Assembly: GCF_020733635.1 (NCBI RefSeq)
Contig: NZ_JAJFZL010000001.1
Location: forward strand, 4,898,001-4,962,000
Direction of reading: 5' to 3'
DNA from: Nocardia spumae
Lineage (GTDB): Bacteria; Actinomycetota; Actinomycetes; Mycobacteriales; Mycobacteriaceae
Length of the DNA: 64,000 nt
The translations under genes were made by a program, and so were the position numbers. The notes beneath the pieces were generated by a model. It had not been told where the DNA came from. It ran no database searches and worked only from the letters and a program-made list of their open reading frames with translations. Below, piece by piece: positions 1-8,828 of the stretch (positions are counted from its first letter, which is position 1; each line of letters starts with the position of its first letter).

Positions 1-114
1 ATGGTCCGGATCGTCGTGACGCCGACCTGGGTGAAGCTCATCGACTTCGAGACCACCCTGCCGAGCGCGGTCGAGGAATTGATCCGGGAGCGCGCGGAAC
101 GCCGGCCCGCCTAG
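1..114 (+). CDS. C-terminal fragment of a gene entering from the left edge (possibly PPOX-fold flavin/F420 enzyme)
   Basis: An open frame runs from base 1 to a TAG at 112-114 (37 codons). The ATG at position 1 is probably an internal codon, because no ribosome binding site can be seen and the peptide reads like the end of a protein. The segment VRIVVTPTWVKLIDF resembles the last beta strands of pyridoxamine-5'-phosphate-oxidase-like proteins, but this is a weak recollection on a short stretch. The helical tail rich in Glu and Arg is unremarkable. Confidence 0.4.
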   Translation: MVRIVVTPTWVKLIDFETTLPSAVEELIRERAERRPA

Positions 115-122
115 CGCGGCCG

Positions 123-290
123 TCACAGATGCGGATGGCTGCCCAGCGATGCGGTGTACACCGCGGGGTGACCGTGCGCGGCGGCGAGATTACGGCGTTC
201 CTGACGGGTCAGGGTGTGGCGGGCCAGCGCACGCCGGATGTAGTCGCGCACACCGCGCAATACCGATGGGTGAGTGTGCATGTGGGCCAT
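123..290 (-). CDS. Small hypothetical protein, 55 aa
   Basis: Unrecognised small protein. The ATG at 288-290 (minus) is preceded by a purine-rich ribosome binding site, GGAGGAGGGAG, about 6 nt upstream, which decides this start over an upstream in-frame Met. The protein begins with a His-rich segment (MAHMHTH), then has an Arg-rich helical middle (RGVRDYIRRALARH) and ends HPHL. There is no signal peptide or membrane segment. It converges with the partial gene at the left edge. The strong RBS is the main support. Confidence 0.5.
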   Translation of the reverse strand: MAHMHTHPSVLRGVRDYIRRALARHTLTRQERRNLAAAHGHPAVYTASLGSHPHL

Positions 291-412
291 GGCCGGCTCC
301 CTCCTCCCCCGATCGTGCCGGTTCGAGTGGAACACCATTCTTCCACCTGGTCACCCGAATTTCAGGATCTCTACGCCGCTCCGACCCGGAATCCCGTTTC
401 CTTGCCAAGAGC

Positions 413-457
413 TGGACATGATGAGATGATTCGCATGTAATCCTCTCATCGTGTCCA
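413..457. promoter_or_regulatory. Inverted repeat directly upstream of the MpaB-like gene
   Basis: The left arm at 413-426 (TGGACATGATGAGA) and the right arm at 444-457 (TCTCATCGTGTCCA) match at 13 of 14 positions around a 17-nt spacer. The repeat ends 6 nt before the AAAGGAG ribosome binding site of the 479 gene. It could be a repressor operator or an RNA hairpin in the leader; the sequence does not tell which. Confidence 0.55.
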
Positions 458-478
458 GGGGTCAAAGGAGATCACCGT

Positions 479-1390
479 ATGACCGCGACCGTCGCACGCA
501 CCGAGCACACGCCCCATGAGCTCGGACCACGACAGCCGATCCAGCCCGGAACTCGCATGTGGGATCAGGTCGGGCTGATCACCTTCTCCCTCACCGCCGG
601 ATCCGCGTTCCTGCTGCAGACGATGGAGCCGACGATCTCCGCGGTCGTCGACGAACACTCCACCTTCCGCACCGATCCGATGGGCCGGGCGCTGCGCAGC
701 CTCGCGGCCGTGATGACCTGGACCTACGCCGGTGACGAGGCCGTCGCCGAGGCCGACCGCCTGCGCCGCATGCACGCCTCGCTCAACACCGTCGACGAGA
801 CCGGCAAGCGGCATTCCGCACTGGCGTCCGGCCCGTGGGCCTGGGTGCTGCACACCGGCACCTTCGCCTTCACCGAGGGCTCGAAGTACTTCGGCCGCAC
901 CACGCTCACCTACGCCGAGAAGGAGCAGTACTACCAGGAGGTGCTGCAGCTGCTGCGCATGTTCTCGGTGGCCCCCAAGGAGATCCCGGCGACCTATGCC
1001 GAGTTCGAGGTGTTCTTCGCCGACACCGTCGAGAACCATCTGGTCGCGACCGACACCGCCCGGGACTACCTGAAGACCATCCGGCACGTGGCCGCCCCGA
1101 AGGGGATGCCCAAGCCGCTGATTCCGCTGTGGAATGCCGCGGTCTCGCCGGTCGGACGCCTGCAGTACTTCTGCACCGTCGGCACCACCCCCGAACCCGC
1201 TCGCCGCAAACTCGGCCTGACCTGGACCGCCGCGGACGAGCGCACGCTGCGGGTGCTGGGCTGGTTGATCGCGCGACTGGTCCCGCTGCTGCCCGAGCGG
1301 ATCCGCTACTTCCCCATCGCCTACGAGGCCCGCCGCCTCGAGCGCGACCGGGCGCGGCTGCGCAAGGTGCTGGATCTGCGGCCCATGTGA
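479..1390 (+). CDS. Oxygenase MpaB-like (DUF2236) family protein
   Basis: A 303-residue protein of the DUF2236 family, which includes the fungal oxygenase MpaB and the latex-clearing rubber oxygenase Lcp. The family is heme-dependent and mostly uncharacterised in actinobacteria. Family traits seen are a helical all-alpha composition, the early segment MWDQVGLITFSLTAGSAFLLQ, a central HTGTFAFTEGSKYF stretch and a C-terminal block on the pattern LPERIRYFP-AYEARR. The start is ATG 479 with AAAGGAG at 464-470. No signal peptide is seen. A strong inverted repeat at 413-457 sits immediately upstream, suggesting local regulation. The substrate cannot be predicted. Confidence 0.8.
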   Translation: MTATVARTEHTPHELGPRQPIQPGTRMWDQVGLITFSLTAGSAFLLQTMEPTISAVVDEHSTFRTDPMGRALRSLAAVMTWTYAGDEAVAEADRLRRMHASLNTVDETGKRHSALASGPWAWVLHTGTFAFTEGSKYFGRTTLTYAEKEQYYQEVLQLLRMFSVAPKEIPATYAEFEVFFADTVENHLVATDTARDYLKTIRHVAAPKGMPKPLIPLWNAAVSPVGRLQYFCTVGTTPEPARRKLGLTWTAADERTLRVLGWLIARLVPLLPERIRYFPIAYEARRLERDRARLRKVLDLRPM

Positions 1391-1453
1391 GGGCCGGGTA
1401 TTCGACCCCGGTGCGGCGGTCCGGGCAGGCGGCGGTGCACACTCGATAGTCCT

Positions 1454-2803
1454 ATGGTGCTCGAGAAGATCGATATCGACGACGCGACCGCCGAACGCCT
1501 GGCCCAGGCGCTGCGCTGTGTCACCGTCTCCCGCGACGACGCCGAGGCCGATGTGGCCGAATTCGACCGGCTCGCCGATCACCTCGAAGCCTGCTTTCCG
1601 CTGGTGCACGCGCGGCTCGAGCTCGAGCGATTCGGCCACAGCAGGCTGTATCGCTGGGCCGGGTCCGAGCCGGGGACCGCCGCGCTGCTGCTCGCCCACC
1701 AGGATGTGGTCCCGGTGGACGATGAGCAGCGCTGGACCCATCCGCCGTTCGCCGGAGTGGTCGACGACGACTTCATCTGGGGCCGCGGCGCGATCGACGA
1801 CAAGAGCCGGATGATGGCGATACTCGAAGCCGCCGAATCCCTGCTCGCACAGGGGCACCGCCCGCGACGCGCGATCTACCTCGCGTTCGGCCACGACGAG
1901 GAGGTCTTCGGCCACACCGGCGCCGGACGCATGGCCGCCCGGCTGCGCGAACTCCGGGTGCGGGCCGATGTGCTGCTCGACGAGGGCGGGGTAATCACCC
2001 AGGGTGTCGCCGACGGCGCCACCGCACCGGTCGCCTCGATCATGCTCGGCGAAAAGGGCTGGGCCACTGTGCGATTGCTGACCGTCGCACCCGGCGGTCA
2101 CTCGTCGATGCCCGGCCGCGAAACCGCCGTCGGCCGGATCGCACGGGCAGTCGCCCGGATCCAGGACCAGCCGATGCCGCTGCGCATGACACCGGTGATC
2201 GCCGATATGCTGGCGCGGATGCGGCCCGCCATGGCCGAACCGCGACGTTCGGCACTACGGCTGTTGCCGGTCGCGAGCGGCCTCGTTACCCGGTTGATGG
2301 CCGCCCGCGCACAGACCGAGGCGCTGGTCCGCACGACCACCGCACCCACCGTGATCCGCGGCGGCGTGAAGGAGAACGTGCTGCCGCAGCACGCAGAGGC
2401 ACTGGTGAATTTCCGTATCCTGCCCGGCGATTCGGTGCGGGAGGTGCTCGCGCACTGCCGCCGCGTGGTGGCCGATTCGCAGGTCACGATCGAGCTGCTG
2501 GGGGCGGCATCGGAGCCCTCGCACATCACCGGCCCCGGCCCGGCCTTCGACACGATCGCCGGGATCACCCGCGCACTCGTCCCCGAGGCCGTGGTCACCA
2601 CGGGCATCGTGCCCGGCGCCACCGACTCCCGGCACTACGACGGATTGGCCGCCACCCGCTGCAATTTCGCCCCCATCATGGTGGACGCCGCAGATCTGGA
2701 ACGCATCCACGGCACCGACGAACGGCTCTCACGGGCCAACTACGCGCGGTTGATCGAATTCAACCGGCGCCTGCTCGCGCACTACACCACCGTCGACGGC
2801 TGA
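1454..2803 (+). CDS. M20 family zinc peptidase / amidohydrolase (PM20D1-like)
   Basis: A 449-residue M20 metallopeptidase. The first metal motif is AHQDVVPVD (about residues 81-89), followed by WGRGAIDDK with the bridging Asp, then GHDEEVFGHTG carrying the catalytic Glu pair; the dimerisation insert sits in the middle (GGHSSMPG). The pattern is that of PM20D1/carboxypeptidase-S-like enzymes, which cleave or form N-acyl amino acids or dipeptides. It is cytoplasmic with no signal peptide. The start is either ATG 1454 or the adjacent in-frame GTG 1457. There is no Shine-Dalgarno sequence, but a GATAGT hexamer at 1445-1450 lies exactly 6 nt before the GTG, so the transcript may be leaderless. Confidence 0.85.
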   Translation: MVLEKIDIDDATAERLAQALRCVTVSRDDAEADVAEFDRLADHLEACFPLVHARLELERFGHSRLYRWAGSEPGTAALLLAHQDVVPVDDEQRWTHPPFAGVVDDDFIWGRGAIDDKSRMMAILEAAESLLAQGHRPRRAIYLAFGHDEEVFGHTGAGRMAARLRELRVRADVLLDEGGVITQGVADGATAPVASIMLGEKGWATVRLLTVAPGGHSSMPGRETAVGRIARAVARIQDQPMPLRMTPVIADMLARMRPAMAEPRRSALRLLPVASGLVTRLMAARAQTEALVRTTTAPTVIRGGVKENVLPQHAEALVNFRILPGDSVREVLAHCRRVVADSQVTIELLGAASEPSHITGPGPAFDTIAGITRALVPEAVVTTGIVPGATDSRHYDGLAATRCNFAPIMVDAADLERIHGTDERLSRANYARLIEFNRRLLAHYTTVDG

Positions 2804-2828
2804 TGCCGGTAATGTCGTAGTCCGCCGC

Positions 2829-2834
2829 TAGGCT
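2829..2834 (+). promoter_or_regulatory. -10 hexamer for predicted leaderless DUF3224 mRNA
   Basis: TAGGCT followed by 6 nt and then GTG 2841, with no Shine-Dalgarno sequence. The predicted transcription start coincides with the first codon. Confidence 0.5.
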
Positions 2835-2840
2835 CAGCGG

Positions 2841-3248
2841 GTGCGAGCTACAGCAATGTTCACCGTCAAATCCTTCGTCGCCACCGAGGTGCTTCCCGAT
2901 CCCGATATCCCCACCGCCACGCCGGTCGGAATCGCGCAGTTGGAAAAGCATTTCGAGGGTGAGGCGGTCGGACGGTCGGCCACGCTGTTCACCGCCGCAT
3001 TCGATCAGCTCACGGGTCAGGGCACCTACGTGGCGATGGAATCGTTCGAGGGATCGCTCAACGGGCTGGCGGGGACCTTCAACTTCGCGCACTCGGCGAC
3101 CACATCCGGCGCCGATCGCTCGGCGGAATTCTTCACGATCGTGCCGTCGAGCGGCACCGGGGAGCTCAGCGAGATCACCGGAACCGGCGGTATGGCGGTC
3201 GACGCCGACGGCACCCATCGGATCTGGTTCGACTACGACCTGGGCTGA
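2841..3248 (+). CDS. DUF3224 domain-containing protein
   Basis: A small (135-residue) beta-rich protein of the DUF3224 family, allene-oxide-cyclase/lipocalin-like barrels of unknown function found widely in actinobacteria. Family-like segments are the alternating Gly/Thr strands TGQGTYVAMESFEG and the acidic-Gly stretch SSGTGELSEITGTGG. GTG 2841 is chosen because a TAGGCT -10 element lies 6 nt upstream and no RBS is present; ATG 2856 is the alternative start and would only remove five residues. Confidence 0.75.
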   Translation: MRATAMFTVKSFVATEVLPDPDIPTATPVGIAQLEKHFEGEAVGRSATLFTAAFDQLTGQGTYVAMESFEGSLNGLAGTFNFAHSATTSGADRSAEFFTIVPSSGTGELSEITGTGGMAVDADGTHRIWFDYDLG

Positions 3249-3370
3249 CCGGCCCACGCGACGCAGCCGGGCCGATACATACCGATTCCGGCCCGCCATG
3301 CGCGACAATCGGCGCAGCGGCTCACCGCGCCGACCAGGTGTGGGTGTCCCGCGGATTACGGAGGCTGGCG

Positions 3371-4204
3371 ATGACAACTGGCGATACCGGCGAATTCGAC
3401 GCGCACGGCGGGCAGATCTTCTGGCGGGCGTGGCTGCCGGAACAGGCGCGAGCGGTCGTGGTGCTGGTGCACGGGGTGGCCGAACACTCCGGACGCTACG
3501 ACCATGTGGGTAAACGGCTGGCGGACAGCGGTTTCGCGGTCTACGCCTTCGACCACATCGGACACGGGCGTTCCGCGGGCTCGCAGGCGAATATCGAATC
3601 GATCGACGCTGCCGCCGACAATGTGAACACCATGCTGGGTATCGCGAGCGCCAAGCACCCGGATCTGCCCCGGTTCGTCCTCGGGCACAGTATGGGCAGC
3701 CTGATCACGCTGTACCTGGCGACCCGCGCGCCGCTGGATGTCGCCGGCATCGCGGTCTCGGCGCCTCCGGTGGTGATCGAGGCCGGTAACCCCGTCCAGC
3801 GCCTGCTCGCTCCGGCACTGAGCCGCTGGGCCCCGAAACTGGGCGTGCTGCAACTGGATTCGGCGATGATCAGCCGCGATCCCGAAGTGGTTCGCATCTA
3901 CGATCAGGATCCGCTGGTCTTCCGGGGCAAACTGCCGGCCCGGACCGCCACCGAGATCCTGCGCGGCGCCGAATTCGTCCTCGGCCATCTGGACGCGCTG
4001 CGAGTGCCGACGCTGGTCATGCACGGCGGCGCCGACGCTCTGGCCGCGCCCGTGGGCGCCGACCGCATCGAGGCCGGCGCCACCGCGACCGATCTCACGG
4101 TGCTCCGCTATCCGGGGCTCTACCACGAGATATTCAACGAACCCGAACAGGACGCCGTCCTCGGCGACCTGCTCGGCTGGTTGGAGGAGCACAGCGGCGC
4201 GCAG

Positions 4205-4207
<3 letters not shown>
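3371..4207 (+). CDS. Alpha/beta hydrolase, monoacylglycerol lipase-like
   Basis: A 278-residue serine hydrolase of the monoglyceride lipase type (hydrolase_4 family; M. tuberculosis Rv0183 is a characterised relative). The oxyanion motif is VHGVAEHSGRY (about residue 33), the nucleophile elbow is GHSMGS with Ser near residue 107, the acid lies in GGADAL, and the catalytic His is in YHEIFNE. The DHIGHGRS motif is typical of this family. The start is ATG 3371, supported by ACGGAGG at 3357-3363. There is no signal peptide. The expected role is release of fatty acid from monoacylglycerols. It is followed 9 nt later by ribH. Confidence 0.85.
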
Positions 4208-4684
<477 letters not shown>

Positions 4685-4694
4685 TGTCGCCACG

Positions 4695-4722
4695 GTGCGG
4701 CCGGACCGGCGTCCGGCCGCAC
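4695..4722. terminator. Bidirectional hairpin between ribH and the metallopeptidase gene
   Basis: Perfect 11-bp inverted repeat (4695-4705 with 4712-4722) and a 6-nt loop between two convergent genes. There is no T-run, as is common in GC-rich actinobacteria. Confidence 0.7.
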
Positions 4723-4730
4723 CCGGGCGC

Positions 4731-6185
4731 TCACCGGTAGCTGGTCAGGCAGGCGCCCTCACCGTCGAGCACACCGCTGCGGAACGCGTCCAGCCGCTGA
4801 TAGCCGCTGGGGACGACCTTGCCGTCGACATCGGAGGCCACCAGCCCGTCGGCGAGCAGCCCCGAGACCGCCGCATCCAGATCGCCCGCGGTCAGTCGCG
4901 GGTCGCTGGCCGGATCGCTGAGCTTGGTCGTGATGGCACCGGTCAGGCAGGCGGTACGCAGACCGGCCGTCTCCGGACCCGTCAGCGACAGACTCCGATC
5001 CTTCTCCACCGCCAGCGCGTAGCGGGAGATGAAGACCGCGTAGGCGTTGTAGTTGCCGTCGACCACCGCGGTCAGCGGCTCCTCGTCACCGGGCTGGGCG
5101 CCGGCGCGCTTGGCCAGTTCCGGCACATCGGTGCCGATCTTGTTCATCCACGGGCAGTAGGAAACCGGTTCCACCGCCTGGTTTTTCAGGCACAGCTCGA
5201 CGATGCCCGAGTAGTCGAACGACGGCGGCTTCGCCAGCGGGTAGAGGCGTCCCAGCGCGGCGGCCACGGCATCGAGACCGTCGATGTCGACCGGCATCTG
5301 ACTCTCCCGGTCACCCGGTTCGAAGGTGGTCGGCAGACCGCCGCGCCGCTCCTGGATCTCCTTCTTGTTGATGTTCTTGCAGCCCGCGGTGCCGTCGGAC
5401 CAGCCGATCTGGACCGCGGTGACCCGTTCGAACGCCGAGCCGTGCACATTCTTCGGGTTGTCCGGGTCGTGGTCGCGCACCGCGACCGTCGCGCCCAGGA
5501 CACCGTTGAGTCCGTCGGTGGTGTTGAGCGTGAAGTGCGCCGATCCCCCCTCGGCGACGTGGCGCAAGAAGACTCCGGCGAAGCAGTCGGCCTGCTGTTC
5601 GAGCACGATCCCGGGCGTGAAGAAGCCGTTGAGCCGAGCTTGGTCCTGCAGTGAATGCCCGTACTCGTGCGCGAGCACCATCACCACGGCCATCTTCCCG
5701 TACTTGTCCGAGATCAACGGCAGCAATTTGCCGCGGTCCCAGCCGACCGTCTTGTCGATTTTGCAGTACGCCGCGTTGACCACCCGATAGGTACTCGAGC
5801 GGCAGAAGGTCACCGACTGTTCCTTGGGGGCGTTGGCATCCCAGGATATGAAATGGTCGACGGGTTTGAAGGCGCCGGGGAAGTCCTTGCCGTATTCCGA
5901 GCCCCAGTAGTCCTGCAGATCCGACAGCGTATTGAGCGCCAGCCGATCCATCTCCCCGCCGTCGCCGTTATCGGCGCGCAGAGGCGCGTCGGGCACACCG
6001 GGCCGCGGTCCACTCGGGCCCGATCGGTCGGGTGCGGCGCCGCTGAGCGCCCACGGATTCTCGCCGGTGGCCGCAACCTCCTGCGCCACCGGCGTTTTCG
6101 CATCGCTGCCACATCCGGCCAGCGCGGCGCCGAGTATCAGCAGCCCCGCCGTCGCGGCCAGCCGCAGCCGCCTGTTGTCACTCAT
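4731..6185 (-). CDS. Secreted neutral zinc metallopeptidase, lipoprotein (YpfJ-like family)
   Basis: A 484-residue exported protein. The N-terminus is a lipoprotein signal peptide (AGLLILGAALAGC). The zinc site is the HExxH motif in VLAHEYGHSLQDQ, and the third ligand is the Glu of VLEQQADCFAGVFL, the hallmark of the neutral zinc metallopeptidase family (YpfJ-like, PF04228-like). The start is ATG at 6183-6185 with GGGGAGGA just upstream, rather than an upstream in-frame Met. The C-terminal third (about residues 320-484) is helical and unrecognised. It probably acts outside the membrane on cell-envelope proteins. The gene converges with ribH. Confidence 0.82.
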   Translation of the reverse strand: MSDNRRLRLAATAGLLILGAALAGCGSDAKTPVAQEVAATGENPWALSGAAPDRSGPSGPRPGVPDAPLRADNGDGGEMDRLALNTLSDLQDYWGSEYGKDFPGAFKPVDHFISWDANAPKEQSVTFCRSSTYRVVNAAYCKIDKTVGWDRGKLLPLISDKYGKMAVVMVLAHEYGHSLQDQARLNGFFTPGIVLEQQADCFAGVFLRHVAEGGSAHFTLNTTDGLNGVLGATVAVRDHDPDNPKNVHGSAFERVTAVQIGWSDGTAGCKNINKKEIQERRGGLPTTFEPGDRESQMPVDIDGLDAVAAALGRLYPLAKPPSFDYSGIVELCLKNQAVEPVSYCPWMNKIGTDVPELAKRAGAQPGDEEPLTAVVDGNYNAYAVFISRYALAVEKDRSLSLTGPETAGLRTACLTGAITTKLSDPASDPRLTAGDLDAAVSGLLADGLVASDVDGKVVPSGYQRLDAFRSGVLDGEGACLTSYR

Positions 6186-6382
6186 GGAGTCCTCCCCGAT
6201 TCTGTGTCGGCGCCCGGACCGACGACGGTCAGGATTCCGCACAGCGGCTCCCCCCATCTCCCGAGCGCTCACATCGTAATCGGGCATACCGGCGGATGCG
6301 TAACGGTGTGCGATCCATACGTCCGCCACCGCGATCGTGACAGTCACAACGTGGCGAACAGGTCGGATGTTCATCTACTATT

Positions 6383-6396
6383 TACCTACGTAGGTA
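6383..6396. promoter_or_regulatory. 14-bp perfect palindrome, candidate repressor operator
   Basis: TACCTACGTAGGTA, a perfect palindrome lying about 36 nt before the secreted-protein start at 6432 and in the divergent region shared with the metallopeptidase. The size and symmetry fit a TetR-type operator. CTACTA/TAGTAG flank it off-centre (6375-6380 and 6395-6400). Confidence 0.5.
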
Positions 6397-6431
6397 GTAG
6401 ATGCTCAACGGCGAGCAGAGAGGCCGATCCC

Positions 6432-6965
6432 ATGCCCCGCATCCCTCGTATCTCCCTCACCCTTCCCGCGATGGCGGCATTGGCGGCCGCCGGATTGGGT
6501 TTCGGCGCAGCTCCCGCCGAAGCCGAGTCCGAGAGCCGGCGACAGGCCGCACAGCCGGCGACGGACTGCCTGTGGGCCGGTACCACCCATCCCACCGGGG
6601 CCACGGTGATCGCCGGTGGCCGCGACTACACCTGCGGCGCGGACGGTCTCGGCACACCGATCTGGTCGGCCGGTGCGATATCCCAGCGCGCCGATACCGT
6701 GAGCAATCCCGGCTCCGGCGCCGATCCCACCGACCGCTTCAGCCTGGGCGCGCGCCAGCCCGGCACCGACTACAACGACTACTGTGTGGGCAATCAGCTG
6801 ATCGCGGGCACCGAAGACGTCTATCAGGTAGCGCGCGCGAACGACGGCACCCTGTTCTGGAAGGCCACCGAGCCGATCAGCGCCTGGCAGTTCGATCACG
6901 GAAGCGTTGCCCCGCAACCGACCTGGCGCACCGGGAGCCTGTGCTACGAAGGCAATCTGGCCTGA
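6432..6965 (+). CDS. Small secreted protein with four cysteines, unknown function
   Basis: A 177-residue protein with a Sec signal peptide (TLPAMAALAAAGLGFGAAPAEA, cleavage after AEA). The mature part has four Cys (in TDCLWAG, YTCGADG, YCVGN and LCYEG), probably two disulfides, and many Gly, Asp and Thr, suggesting a small beta domain. I do not recognise a named family. The start ATG 6432 has GAGAGG upstream; the frame extends far upstream, but that part is antisense to the metallopeptidase gene. The 14-bp palindrome just upstream suggests control by a repressor. Its 3' end overlaps the convergent DUF2156 gene by about 22 bp. Confidence 0.7.
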   Translation: MPRIPRISLTLPAMAALAAAGLGFGAAPAEAESESRRQAAQPATDCLWAGTTHPTGATVIAGGRDYTCGADGLGTPIWSAGAISQRADTVSNPGSGADPTDRFSLGARQPGTDYNDYCVGNQLIAGTEDVYQVARANDGTLFWKATEPISAWQFDHGSVAPQPTWRTGSLCYEGNLA

Positions 6966-8347
6966 GCCACCGCCGCGTCCTGCTTGCGATGCGGGACGAA
7001 CTCCAACGTCAGCAGAGCGGCGGCGGTGAACACGATCTCACGCCAGCGGATGAGCACGAATCGCTGATTGCCGAACGAGTTGAACTTGCGCAGGAATCGA
7101 TACAGCGATTCCAGCTTGATCAACGGATCGAGGGTGCGGGCCAGCACATAGATGGCCTGCTTGGAGCGTGATCGCTCCTTGTCGGCGAACAATTCGGGAA
7201 AGGCCGCGAACGCCAGCGAGATTCGATGGACCTCGTGGTCGCGCCCGTAGTCGACGAGGTCGACGATCATCCGCTCGTCCAGGCCGTTGGGGGCGTCCTT
7301 GCGCCGCCACGGCACGTCGAGGCTGAGTTCACCGCCGTTGTTGGAGGATCCGTAGCGCTGGAATCCGGCGACCGCGCCCTCGGCGTCCCGGGCCAGTACC
7401 ACGAGCATGCCCGGATGACGGCCGTCGAGGAGGTGATCGAGAATCATCGAGAAGCCGCGGGTCTGGTGGCCGGTCCCCCACTCGTCGACGATGTCCAGCA
7501 GCGTCGCACGGGTTTCCCGGTCCAGTTCGCGTTCCGGAATCACCTCGGTCTTGACGCCGAAATTGCGGGTGCGGCTGACCGCCTGGCGCAGATTGCGGAA
7601 CTTACGGCCGACCATATCGAAGGAATCGACATCGATGACGACGTCGCGGCCGATAGGAATCGCGTGCAACCCATGATGATCGCCGGCCCTGGTCCGCCAC
7701 AGTTCGGTGACCGCCGGGCTGGCGCCCAGGACGGCGATGCGCCAGCCGCGACCGGCGGCGAAATCGGAGAATTCCGCGATCAGCGTGCCGAATTCGGCAC
7801 AGCTACCGACCGGGTCGCCGGCGACCACGGCGATGCCGAAACGCGCCCGGTACCCGATCGCGGCGGTGGAATCGGTGCTGAAGTAGTACGACTTCGCCGA
7901 ATGCAGGGCGAAGGGAGCCAGCGGATCCTCGACCGTGCGATCGACCAGCGCCGCGATGCGGTGCAGCTGATCGGGCTGCGGACGCGAACCCTGCGGCAAC
8001 ATCAGGATCAGGCCGGTGGAGGCCAGGCAGACGAAGCCGACGGTGGCGTGATCGCTGCGGTAGGCGATATTGGAGACCCCCAGCACGATCACCGCGACGG
8101 TGAAATGCGGCAGCGTGATCGGGCGCCGCAGATGCAGACCCCGCGCCACGAACAGTCCCGACAGCGATACCGCCACGAACCAGCCGCGGTTCACACCCTC
8201 GCGGGAGGCACGATCGGCCGCGTAGAGCAGCACCACACCCACCAGCACCAGGACCACGATCAGCGGAACCCGCACGGCACGTGTCGGATTCAGCGCGGCA
8301 TGCCGGTAGGTCCGATAACCGGCGACGGCCGAGTTGAGTTCTGCCAT
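6944..8347 (-). CDS. DUF2156 membrane protein, MprF/LysX-like aminoacyl-transferase domain
   Basis: A 467-residue protein. About four membrane segments lie in the first 130 residues (for example VPLIVVLVLVGVVLLY), followed by a cytoplasmic DUF2156 (GNAT-like) domain like the C-terminal part of phosphatidylglycerol lysyltransferases MprF and LysX. Supporting motifs are KFRNLRQAVSRTRNFGV, GMLVVLARDAEGAVAGFQRY and the C-terminal FNSFGNQRFVLIRWRE. No lysyl-tRNA synthetase domain is fused, and lipid aminoacylation is unproven. The ATG at 8345-8347 shares its A with the stop codon of a 26-codon leader ORF (TGATG), implying translational coupling; GTG 8350 is possible. Confidence 0.8.
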   Translation of the reverse strand: MAELNSAVAGYRTYRHAALNPTRAVRVPLIVVLVLVGVVLLYAADRASREGVNRGWFVAVSLSGLFVARGLHLRRPITLPHFTVAVIVLGVSNIAYRSDHATVGFVCLASTGLILMLPQGSRPQPDQLHRIAALVDRTVEDPLAPFALHSAKSYYFSTDSTAAIGYRARFGIAVVAGDPVGSCAEFGTLIAEFSDFAAGRGWRIAVLGASPAVTELWRTRAGDHHGLHAIPIGRDVVIDVDSFDMVGRKFRNLRQAVSRTRNFGVKTEVIPERELDRETRATLLDIVDEWGTGHQTRGFSMILDHLLDGRHPGMLVVLARDAEGAVAGFQRYGSSNNGGELSLDVPWRRKDAPNGLDERMIVDLVDYGRDHEVHRISLAFAAFPELFADKERSRSKQAIYVLARTLDPLIKLESLYRFLRKFNSFGNQRFVLIRWREIVFTAAALLTLEFVPHRKQDAAVAQARLPS

Positions 8348-8427
8348 CACGCTCTCCGATCACACGGCACGGTGCGCGCGTCGTCGAACCGGTGGCCGTT
8401 GCGCACGTCCACGAACATCCTCACCAT
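8347..8427 (-). CDS. 26-codon leader ORF coupled to the DUF2156 gene
   Basis: The ATG at 8425-8427 has a strong GGAAGGA ribosome binding site 5 nt upstream, and the ORF ends in a TGA that overlaps the ATG of the DUF2156 gene by one base. The peptide is short and charged (DVRNGHRFDDARTV), with one Cys near the end (PCDRRA). It shows no run of one amino acid, so a classic attenuator is not obvious. It may serve to load ribosomes onto the downstream gene or be a small protein in its own right. Confidence 0.5.
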   Translation of the reverse strand: MVRMFVDVRNGHRFDDARTVPCDRRA

Positions 8428-8828
8428 GGCGGTCCTTCCGAATGGTCGCGTTCCATCACTGTATGCGGAACGCTGGTTCCAGCTCGGCGGGGCCCCATCA
8501 GATGCACCGCGACGACACGGCATTTCGTTCGCGGCACACCCTCGCGCAGACGAACCGGCATCGGTAGCTCCCAATGAATCGGTGCTGATCATCGAGGACA
8601 CGATCACGACGGCACAGCACACTCCGATATCAACCGATATCGCGCGGCCGCTGTTCCCCGCAACACCATTTCGCTTCCTGCCGCCCCCGCACCGGGCCCC
8701 GACCGCCCGCCGATGACGAGCACGCGCCCCGTCGCCGCCGGTCAACGGCGTGACCAGCACCACAGCCGCGATCAGGCATCAGTTCGATAACCGGACCGCG
8801 ACTCCGGCCCCCGCCGCGGCGGCGGCGA
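8428..8828. other. Intergenic region without a recognisable gene
   Basis: About 400 bp between the leader ORF and the glnE stop. Open frames here lack ribosome binding sites and plausible protein character. A short direct repeat, CCGATATCAACCGATATC, lies near 8625-8642. The region presumably carries the promoter for the leader/DUF2156 unit and the end of the glnE transcript. Confidence 0.4.

Noticed and set aside
446..2101. 551-codon open frame on the minus strand over the MpaB-like and M20 genes
   Set aside because: Antisense to two genes with clear family motifs; composition is the usual GC-frame shadow and there is no RBS.
8428..8763. Upstream extension of the 26-codon leader frame to 138 codons
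   Set aside because: The extra part has no RBS and looks non-coding; the strong RBS sits before ATG 8427.
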